A stretch of DNA of 64,000 bases from Perkinsus chesapeaki. Its lineage: Eukaryota; Perkinsozoa; Perkinsida; Perkinsidae. The position numbers and the translations under genes are program-made. Below the pieces are notes generated by a model. It was given only the letters and a program-made list of their open reading frames with translations. It was not told the DNA's origin and made no database searches. Within the stretch, counting starts at the first letter, position 1, and the number at the start of each line of letters is the position of its first letter. Below, in pieces: positions 1 through 10,896 of the stretch. The DNA lies in contig JAAPAO010000032.1 of the NCBI GenBank assembly GCA_013115145.1, positions 9,570 through 73,569 on the forward strand, given 5' to 3'.

Positions 1-195
1 ATAGTAAAGAAGGATATAATAGTAAAGAAGGATATAATAGTAAAGAAGGATATAATAGTAAAGAAGGATATAATAGTAAAGAAGGATATAATAGTAAAGA
101 AGGATATAATAGTAAAGAAGGATATAATAGTAAAGAAGGATATAATAGTAAAGAAGGATATAACAATAAAGAAGGATATGACAATAAAGAAGGAT
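1..195. repeat. 18-bp coding minisatellite
   Basis: At least nine near-perfect copies of an 18-bp unit (AATAGTAAAGAAGGATAT) run from the left edge. The last copies, from about 160, change AGT to AAT or GAC. Because the unit is a multiple of three, the reading frame stays open and each copy encodes Asn-Ser-Lys-Glu-Gly-Tyr. The array probably continues beyond the window. Confidence 0.95.
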
Positions 196-311
196 ATAAT
201 AATAGTAATAAGTTGAATAGAATAGTTAAAGTTGGTAATGCAGTACGAAGAATGCAATTATTAGCTATGAAACAAAGGGGGCATGATGATAATGTACTTA
301 TTAATAATTAA
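3..311 (+). CDS. C-terminal part of a hexapeptide-repeat protein
   Basis: This is the 3' end of a gene whose start lies outside the window. The frame is open from the edge to TAA at 309-311. About 60 residues are S-K-E-G-Y-N repeats that drift to N-K-E-G-Y-D/N. They are followed by a short basic tail (KLNRIVKVGNAVRRMQ, then LLAMKQRGHDDN) with no repeats. The array is lysine/glutamate/tyrosine rich and hydrophilic, so it is probably an extended or disordered tail. No domain is visible and I do not recognise the family. The next gene starts about 100 bp downstream on the same strand. Confidence 0.6.
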   Translation, partial: SKEGYNSKEGYNSKEGYNSKEGYNSKEGYNSKEGYNSKEGYNSKEGYNSKEGYNNKEGYDNKEGYNNSNKLNRIVKVGNAVRRMQLLAMKQRGHDDNVLINN

Positions 312-412
312 TAATTGTTATATTATTAATATCATTATTATCATGTTGTTGTTAATAGGTAGTATCATTATAGTAATATTATCCCAGTAGTTCCCCCTCC
401 TTTATTATTATA

Positions 413-3400
413 ATGTTAAATTGTGGTTGTAATGATAAAGATAATGTTGTAATGATAGATGTAGGTTTTCAAGGTGTTAATGGTGCATATAGCGAAAGCG
501 CTATGTAATACTAATAATAACAAGACCTCCTTTATTATAATAATAATGTTGCTATTTTTATTAGTTACGAATATTTATGTAATAATAATGGTGTATATTA
601 TCCAAATATTAATAAAGATAACATTAATGCTATTGGTTATGAAACATTTGAAGATGTATTTAAGTATGTAGTATCAAATAATATGTTAGGTATAATACCG
701 ATAGAGAATACTTTAGGAGGGACAATACATACTAATTATGGTAATAATAATACATAGTATACATTATTAATATACATTATTAATATACATTATTATTGCA
801 TTTCTTTTAATTGTTAGATTTATTATTACGTTATAGTGGTTCGGTATATATAATTGGTGAATTAGATTATCATGTTAAACATTGTTTATTAACGAAAAAT
901 AAAGATATTAATATAGATAATATTAAAGAAGCGTATTCCCATCCACAAGCATTAGCACAATGCTCTAAATATTTACGAGATAAAGGTATTAAACCAATGG
1001 TATATAATGATACTGCTGGAGCGGCTAAAATGATAGCATCATCCTCATCCTCGTCAAGGATTAATACTGATATTGCAGCTGCTATTAGTAGTAGTTTAGC
1101 TGGTGATATATATAATCTAAATATAGCTGATAATGATATACAAGATATATCATTTAATAGAACTAGGTAGTAATAGTACGTAGTTGTAGTAGTATGTTGC
1201 TGTTACTTATATACTAGTAGATATATATATTTCATACTCATTAGATTCTTATTAATATATTATAAACCTATTTTAAATAATATATCATCAATAATAAATA
1301 AAGCTAGTATTGTATTTACCATGGATGATGATACGTAATAATAATATATGATAATATTAATATAATTTATTATTAGTCCTGGAAGTTTACATAAATCATT
1401 ATCAGTATTTACATATAGGAATTTACAACTTACTAAATTAGAATCTAGACCATTACCAGTTGAAATGTTGGATGATATAACAAAGTAGTAATATTATCTG
1501 ATAATTATAATAAATAATATTATTAGTCTTGAAACTAGTAATAATGATGATAAGAAAGATAAAGGAAGTGGAAGTTATTATAATTATTTATGTTATATTG
1601 ATATATTAATAAATCTAGGGCAAGATGTAGCATTTACAAGAGCTATAGATACATTAAAAGAATATAATTCATTTGTTAGGGTAGTAGTAATAATAATAAT
1701 AATAATATATAGTGAACATATCATTATACATCATATACAAGTAGGTATTATCAATATATCCAGCATCAGCTAATAAACATCATCATCATCATATTGCTAA
1801 ACCCTATGCTATATTACAGTGGCCATTTGACATAGCCATAACATCATCATCATCACCATCCAGTTGTTGTTGTATTAATGATATTAATATATCATTCATA
1901 GGGTAGTATTATTATTAGTAGTATCATTGATAGTATCATCATTAATAGGTATGGTAAGTTTGCACAGTTTTTAAGTGATAGATTGGTTAAAATATGTGAT
2001 AAAAGAACATCGATAAGTGCAACTAATATAATGGATAATAATGATGATAATAATAATAGAATAAAACATGCAATTGAGAATGATATAAGGTACTACTAGT
2101 ATAACTACTACTTATAATACATATAATATAGTAGTATATAATTATTATTAACTATGTTTTTTGTTATTAGGTATTATAGTAATTTTAATATTAAAGATAT
2201 GTTATATAATGAAAAACCAGATATTATAGTGGTTGCTACATCAATATTATCATTTGGTGATGTTGTTAATAAATTGTCATATTATATTAAAGATTATATT
2301 AATTATACCAAAAAGGATATATTAATAACTGATGTATGTAGTGTTAAAAAATATCCATTAGATGTAGTAATTATTATTATGGTATAACGGTATTAATAAT
2401 AATATTAGGTTATGAAAGAAGCATTTATTAAAGTAAGTGAAGTGAACACCAACAACAACAACAAAAAGAATGATGATGATGTTGATGTTGTTGTTGATGA
2501 TGATGATTCTACTACTAATGGTATAAGTATATTATGTACACATCCTATGTTTGGTCCAGATAGTGGTAAATATGGATGGTATAATTTACCATTAGTTTAT
2601 GATGATACATATGTTGATACTACATCTGATAGAATTAATTATATAACTAAATATTGGCTTGATATGTTTAATAGTTGTGGATGTAGATTAATAAATATGA
2701 AAGCTGATGAACATGATAAATTATCAGCATCAACACAATTTATAACACATTTAACAGGAAGAATATTGAGTGGTATAAAACCAAAATTACATAAAACTGA
2801 TATAGATACTGTTGGATTTAGAAGCCTTATTAAATTAATGGATAATACTAATAATGATAGGTAGTAGTAGTAATAATATGATTAGGTCGATTATTATTAT
2901 GATAGTATTGAATTATTTAAAGGACTATACCGTTATAATACATCATCTGAATTACAGCTTGAAGCATTTGAAAATAGTTTAAAATATATTAAAGATATAC
3001 TTAATAAGAATGGACAAGATAATGTAATAATAATAATAACAGTTATAATGCAACATTACATTAGTATTAGGTCAATAACAACAACACTAATCAGCCTTCT
3101 CCCTCTACATCATCATCAGCCGATGCTACTGATGCTACTGATGCTGCTCAGTTATCTAAGTTAATTGATAGATTACCATCCAGTGCTACGGTTCGTCTAC
3201 ATGCGAAATCAATGGAATTAAAAAGGATTGGTAAAGATATACAAGGTGCTTTAGGTGTTGGTGAACCTGACTTTTTACCATCTAAATGTGTATTAATAAT
3301 AATAGTAACATATTATTATTATTAATAATAATAATTAGGTTATTGATGGAATAGAAGAATCATTAAGTAATGGATGGGGATGCAAATATTCCCCATCAAA

Positions 3401-4862
3401 TGGTATTTATGAACTGAGTAATAATAATAATTATAATACTAATAATTATTAATAATAATATAATAGGGAAAGCTATAGCCGATGATATGAATATAAGAAA
3501 AGGCTATAGTAAGGTCATAAATGCTGATAATGTTATTATAACAGCTAGTGGCAAATCAGCTATAGCTGGGACATTCATGGCAATACTCGATAAAAATGAT
3601 GAAGTAATAATAATAATATATTAATAATAATATTATTATTATTGTATATTATTAGATCATTATACCAACACCCTGTTGGCCGACATTCCCTGATTTGGCT
3701 TACATGTGTAAAGCTAAACCAATATTCATAGAAACAATATCACCTTATTATTATATAACAGCTAATATGATAGAATCCGTAATAACATCAAAAACTAAAG
3801 TTATATTATTAAATTCGCCATCAAATCCAACAGGACATGTTATACCTTTACAAGAGTAATAATAAGATTTAATAATATTTTAGTGATCATTATTTTTACA
3901 GATTAATGGCAATATCTAAAGTACTTGAAAAGTATCCTAATATTATTGCTGTATGTGATGACCTGTAATGTCTATTATTATTATTATTATTAACAACCTC
4001 TTTATTGTTGTATCTTCTTTCAGTTATGAAAGATTAGTTTATGATGGTAAACAACATCACACATTAGCAAGTATATGTGATAATAATGATGTTAATAGGA
4101 GAGTTATGTAATTATACTAATAATATTATATAACTTGATAATGATAATAATAATTATTATTGTTGTTGTTATTTAGAACTATTGGTGGATTTTCTAAAGG
4201 ATATGCTATGACTGGATTACGTTTGGGATATGCTATATGTAATGATATTACATTTATTAAAGCTATTGGTAAAGTACTTGGTCAAATAACAGGATGTGCA
4301 TGTATGTATTATTATTGTTATTATCATTATTATTACAAATACTTATTATTATGATTCATATAGGTACAGCATCACAAGCTGGTGGTTTAGCAGCTTTACA
4401 GAATGTACCAATAAAATGGTATGAAGAAAGATTAATGGAACTCCAAAATAAAAGAAATTTCATTTATAAACGTTTAAAAAATATACCAAATGTGATATGT
4501 CCACCAACACCACCTGAAGGAGCATTCTATATTATGCCTGATATTGGTTATTATGTTAATAAAATGAGAATTAATAGAAAAGATGAAACAATTGGAATAT
4601 CTGAATTATGTAAATGATGATAAATACAGATTATTAGTAATTGATGATATTATAATGTATGTTGTTAGGTGAGGAATTATTATCTTCTCAAGGATTATCT
4701 ATTGTACCCGGTACTGGATTTTACAGTCAACAACCAGTTGTTAGATTATCGTAATAGTAATTATATAAATGTTAATTATATATTAAATACAGGTACGCAA
4801 CATCCATCGAAAATATCGATGATGCCTGTAATAGGCTTGAAAAGTTTTTATCATCTCTATAA
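413..4862 (+). CDS. Trifunctional aromatic amino-acid enzyme: PDT-ACT + TyrA dehydrogenase + aminotransferase
   Basis: One continuous spliced frame joins three enzymes that turn prephenate into Phe and Tyr. (1) About 413-1700 is a prephenate/arogenate dehydratase: GVNGAYSES near the start, GIIPIENTLGG, the catalytic TRF triad (NRTRF) and an ACT domain with the ESRP motif that usually mediates Phe feedback. (2) About 1740-3010 is a TyrA-type dehydrogenase: a Rossmann start (FIGYGKFA), CTHPMFGPDSG with the catalytic His, and NNDSIELFKGL. (3) About 3080-4862 is a class I PLP aminotransferase: NSPSNPTG, DDLYERLVYDG, the PLP lysine in GGFSKGYAMTGLRLGY and the substrate Arg in VVRLSYA. Its N-terminus resembles the AspAT I-beta group, which contains prephenate aminotransferases. 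An Asn/Ser/Asp/Ala linker separates domains 2 and 3. The model has about 14 introns of 40-90 nt. The start is the first ATG before the dehydratase motif. Chorismate mutase is not part of the protein. Choice between arogenate and prephenate cannot be judged from sequence. Confidence 0.88.
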
Positions 4863-5089
4863 GAGTGAAATCACACAATCTTCATTCTTTCTCATTCCCT
4901 GTCTTCGTTTACTAATAGACAGTTTTCGGTAGATATTTATAACTTTGTTGAGTTATCCGAGTAAGAGTTGGGCTTCACCTAGCGTCACACAAACAACTGT
5001 CCCAATATATTTATAAACACGAGACAGCAGTCTAGATCTATAATAACACACAACATTGATAATATTGTAATTAGTTACACCATCTTAAC

Positions 5090-6016
5090 ATGGTAATTAC
5101 ATTTGAAATATGTTGTGGTGATATACATGAAGTTGGAGAGGCATGTAAGAAAGGAGCAGATAGAATTGAGTTATGTTCAGGAATAGAATATGATGGGTAT
5201 TATCAGATCAACTTATAATAATAATATCGTATTGTTATCAGATTAACACCTTCGACTGATATTATTACTGATAGTCTCAAACTCTGTCGTAAATATAACG
5301 TAAAACTTGCTGTTATGCTTCGATGCCGTGGTGGAGATTTTATTTATTCAAAGGAGGAAATGGAAGAAATGTTAAATACTTTAAAAGCTTGGAAAGACAA
5401 CGAAGATATTCATCTAGATGGTGTAGTTGTAAGTTGATTAATGTTTATTAATAATTATGATTGCTATTCAGTTTGGCGCTATATCTAAAGATCATCCATC
5501 AAGTCCGGATATTCATGCTTTATTAAAAATAGTTAATTGTGCATTCCCTTGGCCAGTCACGTTTCACAAAGCAATTGACTTTATGATTCCTGCAATAACA
5601 ACTGATACCACAGTAAACAATTAGAAAATTCATTATTAATATATTCTTATGTTAGTTGAGTATAACGGCCTGTAGAATTATCGACGAACTTGATAAATGT
5701 GGCGTACGTCGTATATTAACATCTGGACTTCATCTTACTGCTGATGAAGGAAAGGATGTAATATCATCAAGTTAAACGATGTTATAAATAATTTTATCAT
5801 ATGAATAGGTTATACGTGATATGGTGCAATATATATCAAAGAATAGTATTAATATTAGCATTATTATGGCAGGTGAGCCAATACATTGCTCATGAAATTA
5901 AAGTTAATGTTCTCTTACTAGGTGGTATCCGAGAATATAATGTCAAACGTTTGATTGATTATACGAATGTAACGGAAATACATTCAAGAAGTTGCTGTGT
6001 TCTTAATACTAAATAA
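5090..6016 (+). CDS. cutC: CutC-family copper homeostasis protein
   Basis: CutC proteins are TIM-barrel proteins linked to copper handling in bacteria and animals; the biochemical role is still debated. The spliced protein begins MVITFEICCGDIHEVGEACK and carries the family hallmarks in order: GADRIELCS, GGLTP-like YDGLTPS, MLRCRGGDFIYSKEE, DGVVFGAI, VTFHKAID, CGVRRILTSG, MAGGIREYN and a closing EIHSRS. Introns lie at about 5198-5242, 5429-5471, 5612-5665, 5759-5808 and 5871-5921; removing them leaves a full-length protein close to the usual CutC size. It is 227 bp downstream of the fusion enzyme on the same strand, with no evident functional link. The start ATG matches the start of homologous domains. 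Confidence 0.88.
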
Positions 6017-6135
6017 GTAGCTTAGTTACTTTTCAACCACCATTCATTGTATTATTGAGTTGTTATTATCATGCTAGACCAACACAACTAATTTGAATAC
6101 TAGTAATAATCACACATAATGATGATATGATGATG

Positions 6136-6501
6136 TTATTCATAACTCAAAGGTAATTCATAATTGTGCATTTGAATTATTATATCATCGACATATTTAG
6201 CTTTAATCTCTGCATCAGTTAAAGCATGTATAAGCTTATTATGTTCATTGACCATACCTTCTAGCACTCTACTTCTTTCTGTAATACCATCATTATTCAT
6301 TATTGGATAATCTTTATTATTTTCCATCTCAGTAATATTATTGTCCAACATAGCCAATTGATGTGATATATCATTTGTTATATTTATTAAAGTATTTAGT
6401 AAATCATTAATATCTTCCATTGTGTAGTCACTTTTGACACTAGACATTCCTTCATTTATCGTCATCATTAAGAACAAGAATACCAAAAGTGATGATCGCA
6501 T
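6136..6501 (-). CDS. Small secreted protein, alpha-helical
   Basis: A single-exon 121-residue protein. Residues 1-19 (MRSSLLVFLFLMMTINEG) look like a cleavable signal peptide. The remainder is polar and helical, with heptad-like spacing of Leu/Ile/Met (INDLLNTLINITNDISHQL, then MVNEHNKLIHALTDAEIKAK), suggesting a short coiled coil or helical bundle. Several N-x-T sequons (NIT twice) are present, compatible with secretion. There are no cysteines after the signal. I do not recognise a family. It sits tail-to-tail with CutC, leaving about 120 bp between the two stop codons, and lies just downstream of the FHA gene on the same strand. Confidence 0.65.
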   Translation of the reverse strand: MRSSLLVFLFLMMTINEGMSSVKSDYTMEDINDLLNTLINITNDISHQLAMLDNNITEMENNKDYPIMNNDGITERSRVLEGMVNEHNKLIHALTDAEIKAKYVDDIIIQMHNYELPLSYE

Positions 6502-6672
6502 AATAATAACAACAACAGTTGACTAAATCATAGTGTTTACTATTGAGCGGTATATAACAACAACTCAATACAATATTGAAGTATTCTTGTGAAACTCTAA
6601 TCAATCTAATAGATATTATTAATTCATATACATGTAACCCATTCATAATCTCTTATTCGTATTATTATTATT

Positions 6673-9600
6673 CTAAGCACCATGTATTATATCACTCTGA
6701 GCCAATCGTTGAAGCTCATATTGTGCCAACTCCTGAATGTATGATAAAATATGAAAAAGAATAGTATTGTAATATTATTATTACATGTAATGAGGTTATT
6801 GTTCCTTCTTCAAATGATTCATCAACCTTTAATAATGATACACATATATCGATAAACTACCGTAATAATATTATCAAAATATTAGACTTATTATTATCAC
6901 TACTACCTCGGATGATAGGGATGTAGGATAATTAATATTACGTGTTATCACTTCATATGGTATCCATTTAATAGTTTTTTTATTTTTCATTTTAATCCTG
7001 TTATCAATTGATTTATAACAACCTTTAATAACAGCAGTAGCCTTTTTAATCATAAGTTTTGATATAATATCCTTTAGCTCATCACATCTTGCATCTTTAA
7101 CACTTAAAACTGGTTTCGATAAATATGCAGCTATACCCTCAATAACCCAATGATCATCATTAAATGCCTTTAAAGTAGCCAATGCCTAACCATAACAACA
7201 ACAATACCAACAACAAGAGCCTTTTATCATATTAGCATGTCTATTACAGTTAATGTAACAGCTCTATCGCTATCAACTCTTAATAGTTTAACAATAGCTT
7301 CCTTTATATTATCATTATAAACCATTTTATTATTATTATCATGTAAATAAGATAAACGTATAGCATTTAATGCATTCAATTTAGCTTCTATAATAATATT
7401 ATTTATGATACATTAGATATTATTAATATATTACTCTTTCTTTCTCGTGCGTTTACTCCTTCATCATTAACTTTACCAACTCCACCACCACCCGATAGTC
7501 CTTGTAATATATCATTAGTCGGATGGCATTCTTCTTCTTCTTCTTCTTGTTTTATTAGATTATCATCGTTAATATATGATATATTATTACTTACACTATC
7601 ACATTTGTTACTATTATTATTATCAACCTATAAATTAATATTCAATTTGTTGTTGTTGTTGTATTCAAGTTATAATAATTTACCTTAAATAATCGATTTA
7701 AATCTAATAATTCATTATTATCATTATCATCAATTTCTTTTAATAATTCTTCATATAAATGTTTAATATCTGCTGCTGCTGCTGCTGTTTATTACTATAT
7801 ACCATTATAACAACAAGCAGCTATATTACCTTTATAACCTAGATCTTCCCTTATCCTTATACCCCTTGTAAGTAATATTGTGTCTAATCCAATAATATCA
7901 ATAATATTACCGCCAGGTAAATTTAAATGTTTAATAACATCATTAACACTTGGTGGCATAGCACCTTCAGGTATACCATCTTTACTGCAATGGACTACTT
8001 CATCGCCTATACTACTATTATTATTAATACATACCTAATAATACAAATTTAATAATAATAATAATAACTATTATTATAATTACATTAATATTTTCCGAAA
8101 TACCGTTGGTATCATTATTATTATGATCACGTTCAAACCTTTTAACTCTACTATCATATCTGATATATAATACTATCATAACAATAACTTATACAACTTA
8201 TACATATTACTCAGCTAATTTCTCCATAACCTTTTCAGAGGCTGATAATTTACTTATGATTAATGATGATTCTCTATGTAATTGATGATGTTGTACATTA
8301 GCTTTATCCATAAAACTTGATTCATCTCCCCCTCCTCCCACATCCTCAATATTATTCAATATTCCACCGCCCTCTTTAGTCATATAAATAATAATACTAA
8401 TAATACTAATAATATTACATAACAGCAACAACAATAATAATAATATAATGTTAATATGGTTTATACTATGTATTATAAAATGCAAAGCTCTGTCTACCAA
8501 TACGTATAGTACTACCATCATTTAATGGTAAAGATTGTCCTATATTATCAAGTATTACATTATCAACTTGGGTACCTAGTAGTATAATATTAATATAACA
8601 CTATATCATACTACTACCATTTGGTGAATTATTAATAATTATCCAATTCCCTCCATTATCATCGTCTTCGTCGTCGTCTGCCCCCTTCTTTATTATTGCA
8701 TGTTTACGTGATATGGACTGTGAACCCGGTAAATTAACGAGATTAAGTGAGGGTAGATCATCATCATCATATTGTTCTTGATGATTATGATTGGATGATT
8801 GCAGACATTCATTATTATCGTTGACCTATAAAATTATTATTACTAATATAATTAGATATATTACATCCCCTAATAATGATGATGATATAAGATCTTTAGT
8901 ACTCCTTCCAATAATAAACTCATAATCGTTACTATAACATGATTGCCTAATAATAAAGTGTAATATAATAATTAGATTATTATTACTCTTTATTATTTAT
9001 TATTGGTATAAACATACCACCAGTAACATGTAATACTGGACCACTATATTTATTATTATTTTCTATTATATTGTGCCTTTTCTTCATTAAAGGTCCATTA
9101 TTTGCGCTTGATACAGATGGATGTGATCTATTTCTCTAATATATATGAAAATATAAATATATAATATGAATATATTACTTTATTATCAGTCGTTGCTGCT
9201 GTTATATTATGTATCATATTATTATCATCAATATACCCACCACTAACACCAGCACCATCTGTATTATAACGTTGTTGTGGTGGTATATTACTATATACTA
9301 AAGCTGAGAATGCTTTAAAATTATCATTCATAATACCCTAAGTACGATAATAATAAAATAGCAACACGTAAAACTTGATAATACCTGTAATTGTTGTATT
9401 TTACTAATTTTATTTATCGTTGTTGTATGTTGTTTAATTGTATCATAATTACCCAATAATTGATTTATCCAGTTAATCTTCTAATAATATTATTAATATA
9501 ATTATATTATTATTATGATTACATTATCTATATTATCATGTATTAATGGCCCTTGATTAACCCTACCCTTATAATAAGCATTTTCCCATTTATAACCAAA

Positions 9601-9751
9601 ATCAAAAGCAAAGGCCGATTCCCATGCAAATAATGCATTATCACCTACTATCAATATATTTATTAATATACAATATAACAATACCATCTGATACTGTCAT
9701 TTGTTCTTCTTGTTGCTGAGGACCATTATTATTCGTTATATGACGTACCAT
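6673..9751 (-). CDS. FHA-domain protein
   Basis: A multi-exon gene read from ATG at 9751. A forkhead-associated domain, which binds phosphothreonine, lies at about 8970-8470: YEFIIGRSTK, then SISRKHAIIKK with the conserved Ser/Arg/His, then NNSPNGTQVDNV and DGSTIRIGRQ. This GR...SxxH...NG order is diagnostic. The N-terminal 150 residues contain an aromatic region (NALFAWESAFAFDFGYKWEN) that I cannot assign. After the FHA domain come acidic and low-complexity linkers, a conserved-looking block around 7990-7810 (GIPEGAMPPSVNDVIKHLNL) and a helical C-terminal region from 7390. Two short terminal exons (VDESFEEGTITSLH and ELAQYELQRLAQSD) end at TAG 6673-6675. Splicing them in is my inference. The regulatory pathway is unknown. 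Confidence 0.7.
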
Positions 9752-9978
9752 TATTAATCTAAATAGTATAACTTACTACTACTATAACACAATACCACTT
9801 TAGAATATCAATAAGCCAATAAGACCGAGGACTAGATATTAAGCTGGATTGTAGTAGTAATAGGAAAAGATGATGGCGGGGGCCCTAACGTGGTTTCAAC
9901 AACAACAGGCCGACTAATTGTTGCAATAGGAACTGCTGGTACTAATGTTGCGGGAACAACCGTTGTAACAATTTTCGG

Positions 9979-10731
9979 TCAGCTGCTGCTAGTAGTAGTT
10001 ACTGGTGGTACCATGGTACCTATTCTTTGCATAGGTACTGAAAAACTCCATAATTTGATATTAGCATTGTTATTAATTGTCATATTAAATTGATATTGAG
10101 ATATATAAAATACATTTGACCAATATATATCCATATAAGATGAGGCTATAGCCTTAATATTAACACCAGGAGATATATTATCACGTAACGAAGTATATAT
10201 AGTCTTATCGATCTTAGCTAATATAACATTTGTTGATTGTATATATGTATAACCATTACCCTTAATATTTAAAGTAGGCATACGATCCATAGTACTAAGA
10301 TATGAATTATCATAATATAATGTAATATATTGCCAATTTATATTAATATCATGTTTGGATGGATTATATATACTTATATCCATATTAACTTTAAGACATT
10401 GTACATTATCATATTCACTACATTCATATGCCTCACCAATACTTACCATTTTATTTATATACCATTTAATATTATTATTCATTGATGATATAATACTACG
10501 GCTTATTATAAACCTCCATAATATGAATATAATAATAAATAATATTAGCAATGCGCATATAATGCATGATAACCATTGTCTCTTAGTTATATTATCAAAT
10601 ACTCTATTACTTCGCTTCGCTGATGATACTACGGTCTTATCATAACTTTTATTAATAATGCTTGTATTATCCTCATCATCGTTAAAATCAAGATAATTAC
10701 AAGGCTTACCAATATTTGTAGGAAAAACCAT
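9979..10731 (-). CDS. LEA2/NDR1-like single-pass membrane protein
   Basis: An intronless frame of about 250 residues from ATG 10731. An upstream in-frame ATG at 10863 exists, but the stretch between reads through a non-conserved spacer, so I chose the later start. Residues 1-50 are polar and cytosolic-like. Residues about 53-76 (WLSCIICALLILFIIIFILW) form one transmembrane helix. The rest resembles the beta-rich LEA14/water-stress fold: MDISIYNPSKHDININW, ITLYYDNSYL, then a closing SQYQFNMTI. This is the topology of type II LEA2/NDR1-like proteins found widely in protists and plants. Family assignment rests on pattern, not on a search. The tail beyond GTMVPPV is low complexity and could be altered by an unrecognised intron. 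Confidence 0.55.
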   Translation of the reverse strand: MVFPTNIGKPCNYLDFNDDEDNTSIINKSYDKTVVSSAKRSNRVFDNITKRQWLSCIICALLILFIIIFILWRFIISRSIISSMNNNIKWYINKMVSIGEAYECSEYDNVQCLKVNMDISIYNPSKHDININWQYITLYYDNSYLSTMDRMPTLNIKGNGYTYIQSTNVILAKIDKTIYTSLRDNISPGVNIKAIASSYMDIYWSNVFYISQYQFNMTINNNANIKLWSFSVPMQRIGTMVPPVTTTSSS

Positions 10732-10795
10732 GATAAGAGACAAGATAAGGTAACAATCAAAAACAAGTAGGGGACGCCAAATAATAACACTAAAA

Positions 10796-10842
10796 ATGGA
10801 TTTACCAGGGATCGAACCTACGACCTTCAATAAAGTTGAAGT
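10796..10842 (-). other. tRNA 3'-half-like motif
   Basis: On the minus strand a hairpin (CTTCAACTTTATTGAAG) is followed by GGTCGTAGGTTCGATCCCTGG, TAAATCCA and five Ts. The order mimics an anticodon arm, T-arm/B-box, acceptor strand and Pol III terminator. No matching 5' acceptor strand (GGATTTA) or D-arm is found upstream, so I do not call a tRNA gene. Confidence 0.3.
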
Positions 10843-10896
10843 CGTCCTCGTCCTCGTCGTCATCTCCTCCTCCTCTGGCTCCCAAGTGTTGTTATT

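Noticed and set aside
1-195. Regular repeats that could suggest a CRISPR array
   Set aside because: Units are directly adjacent with no spacers and encode an in-frame hexapeptide; the DNA is eukaryotic.
2855-2881. Frameshift in the dehydrogenase between NTNND and the next exon
   Set aside because: Using the acceptor at 2899 instead of the nearer AG restores the frame and the family motif, so no frameshift is needed.
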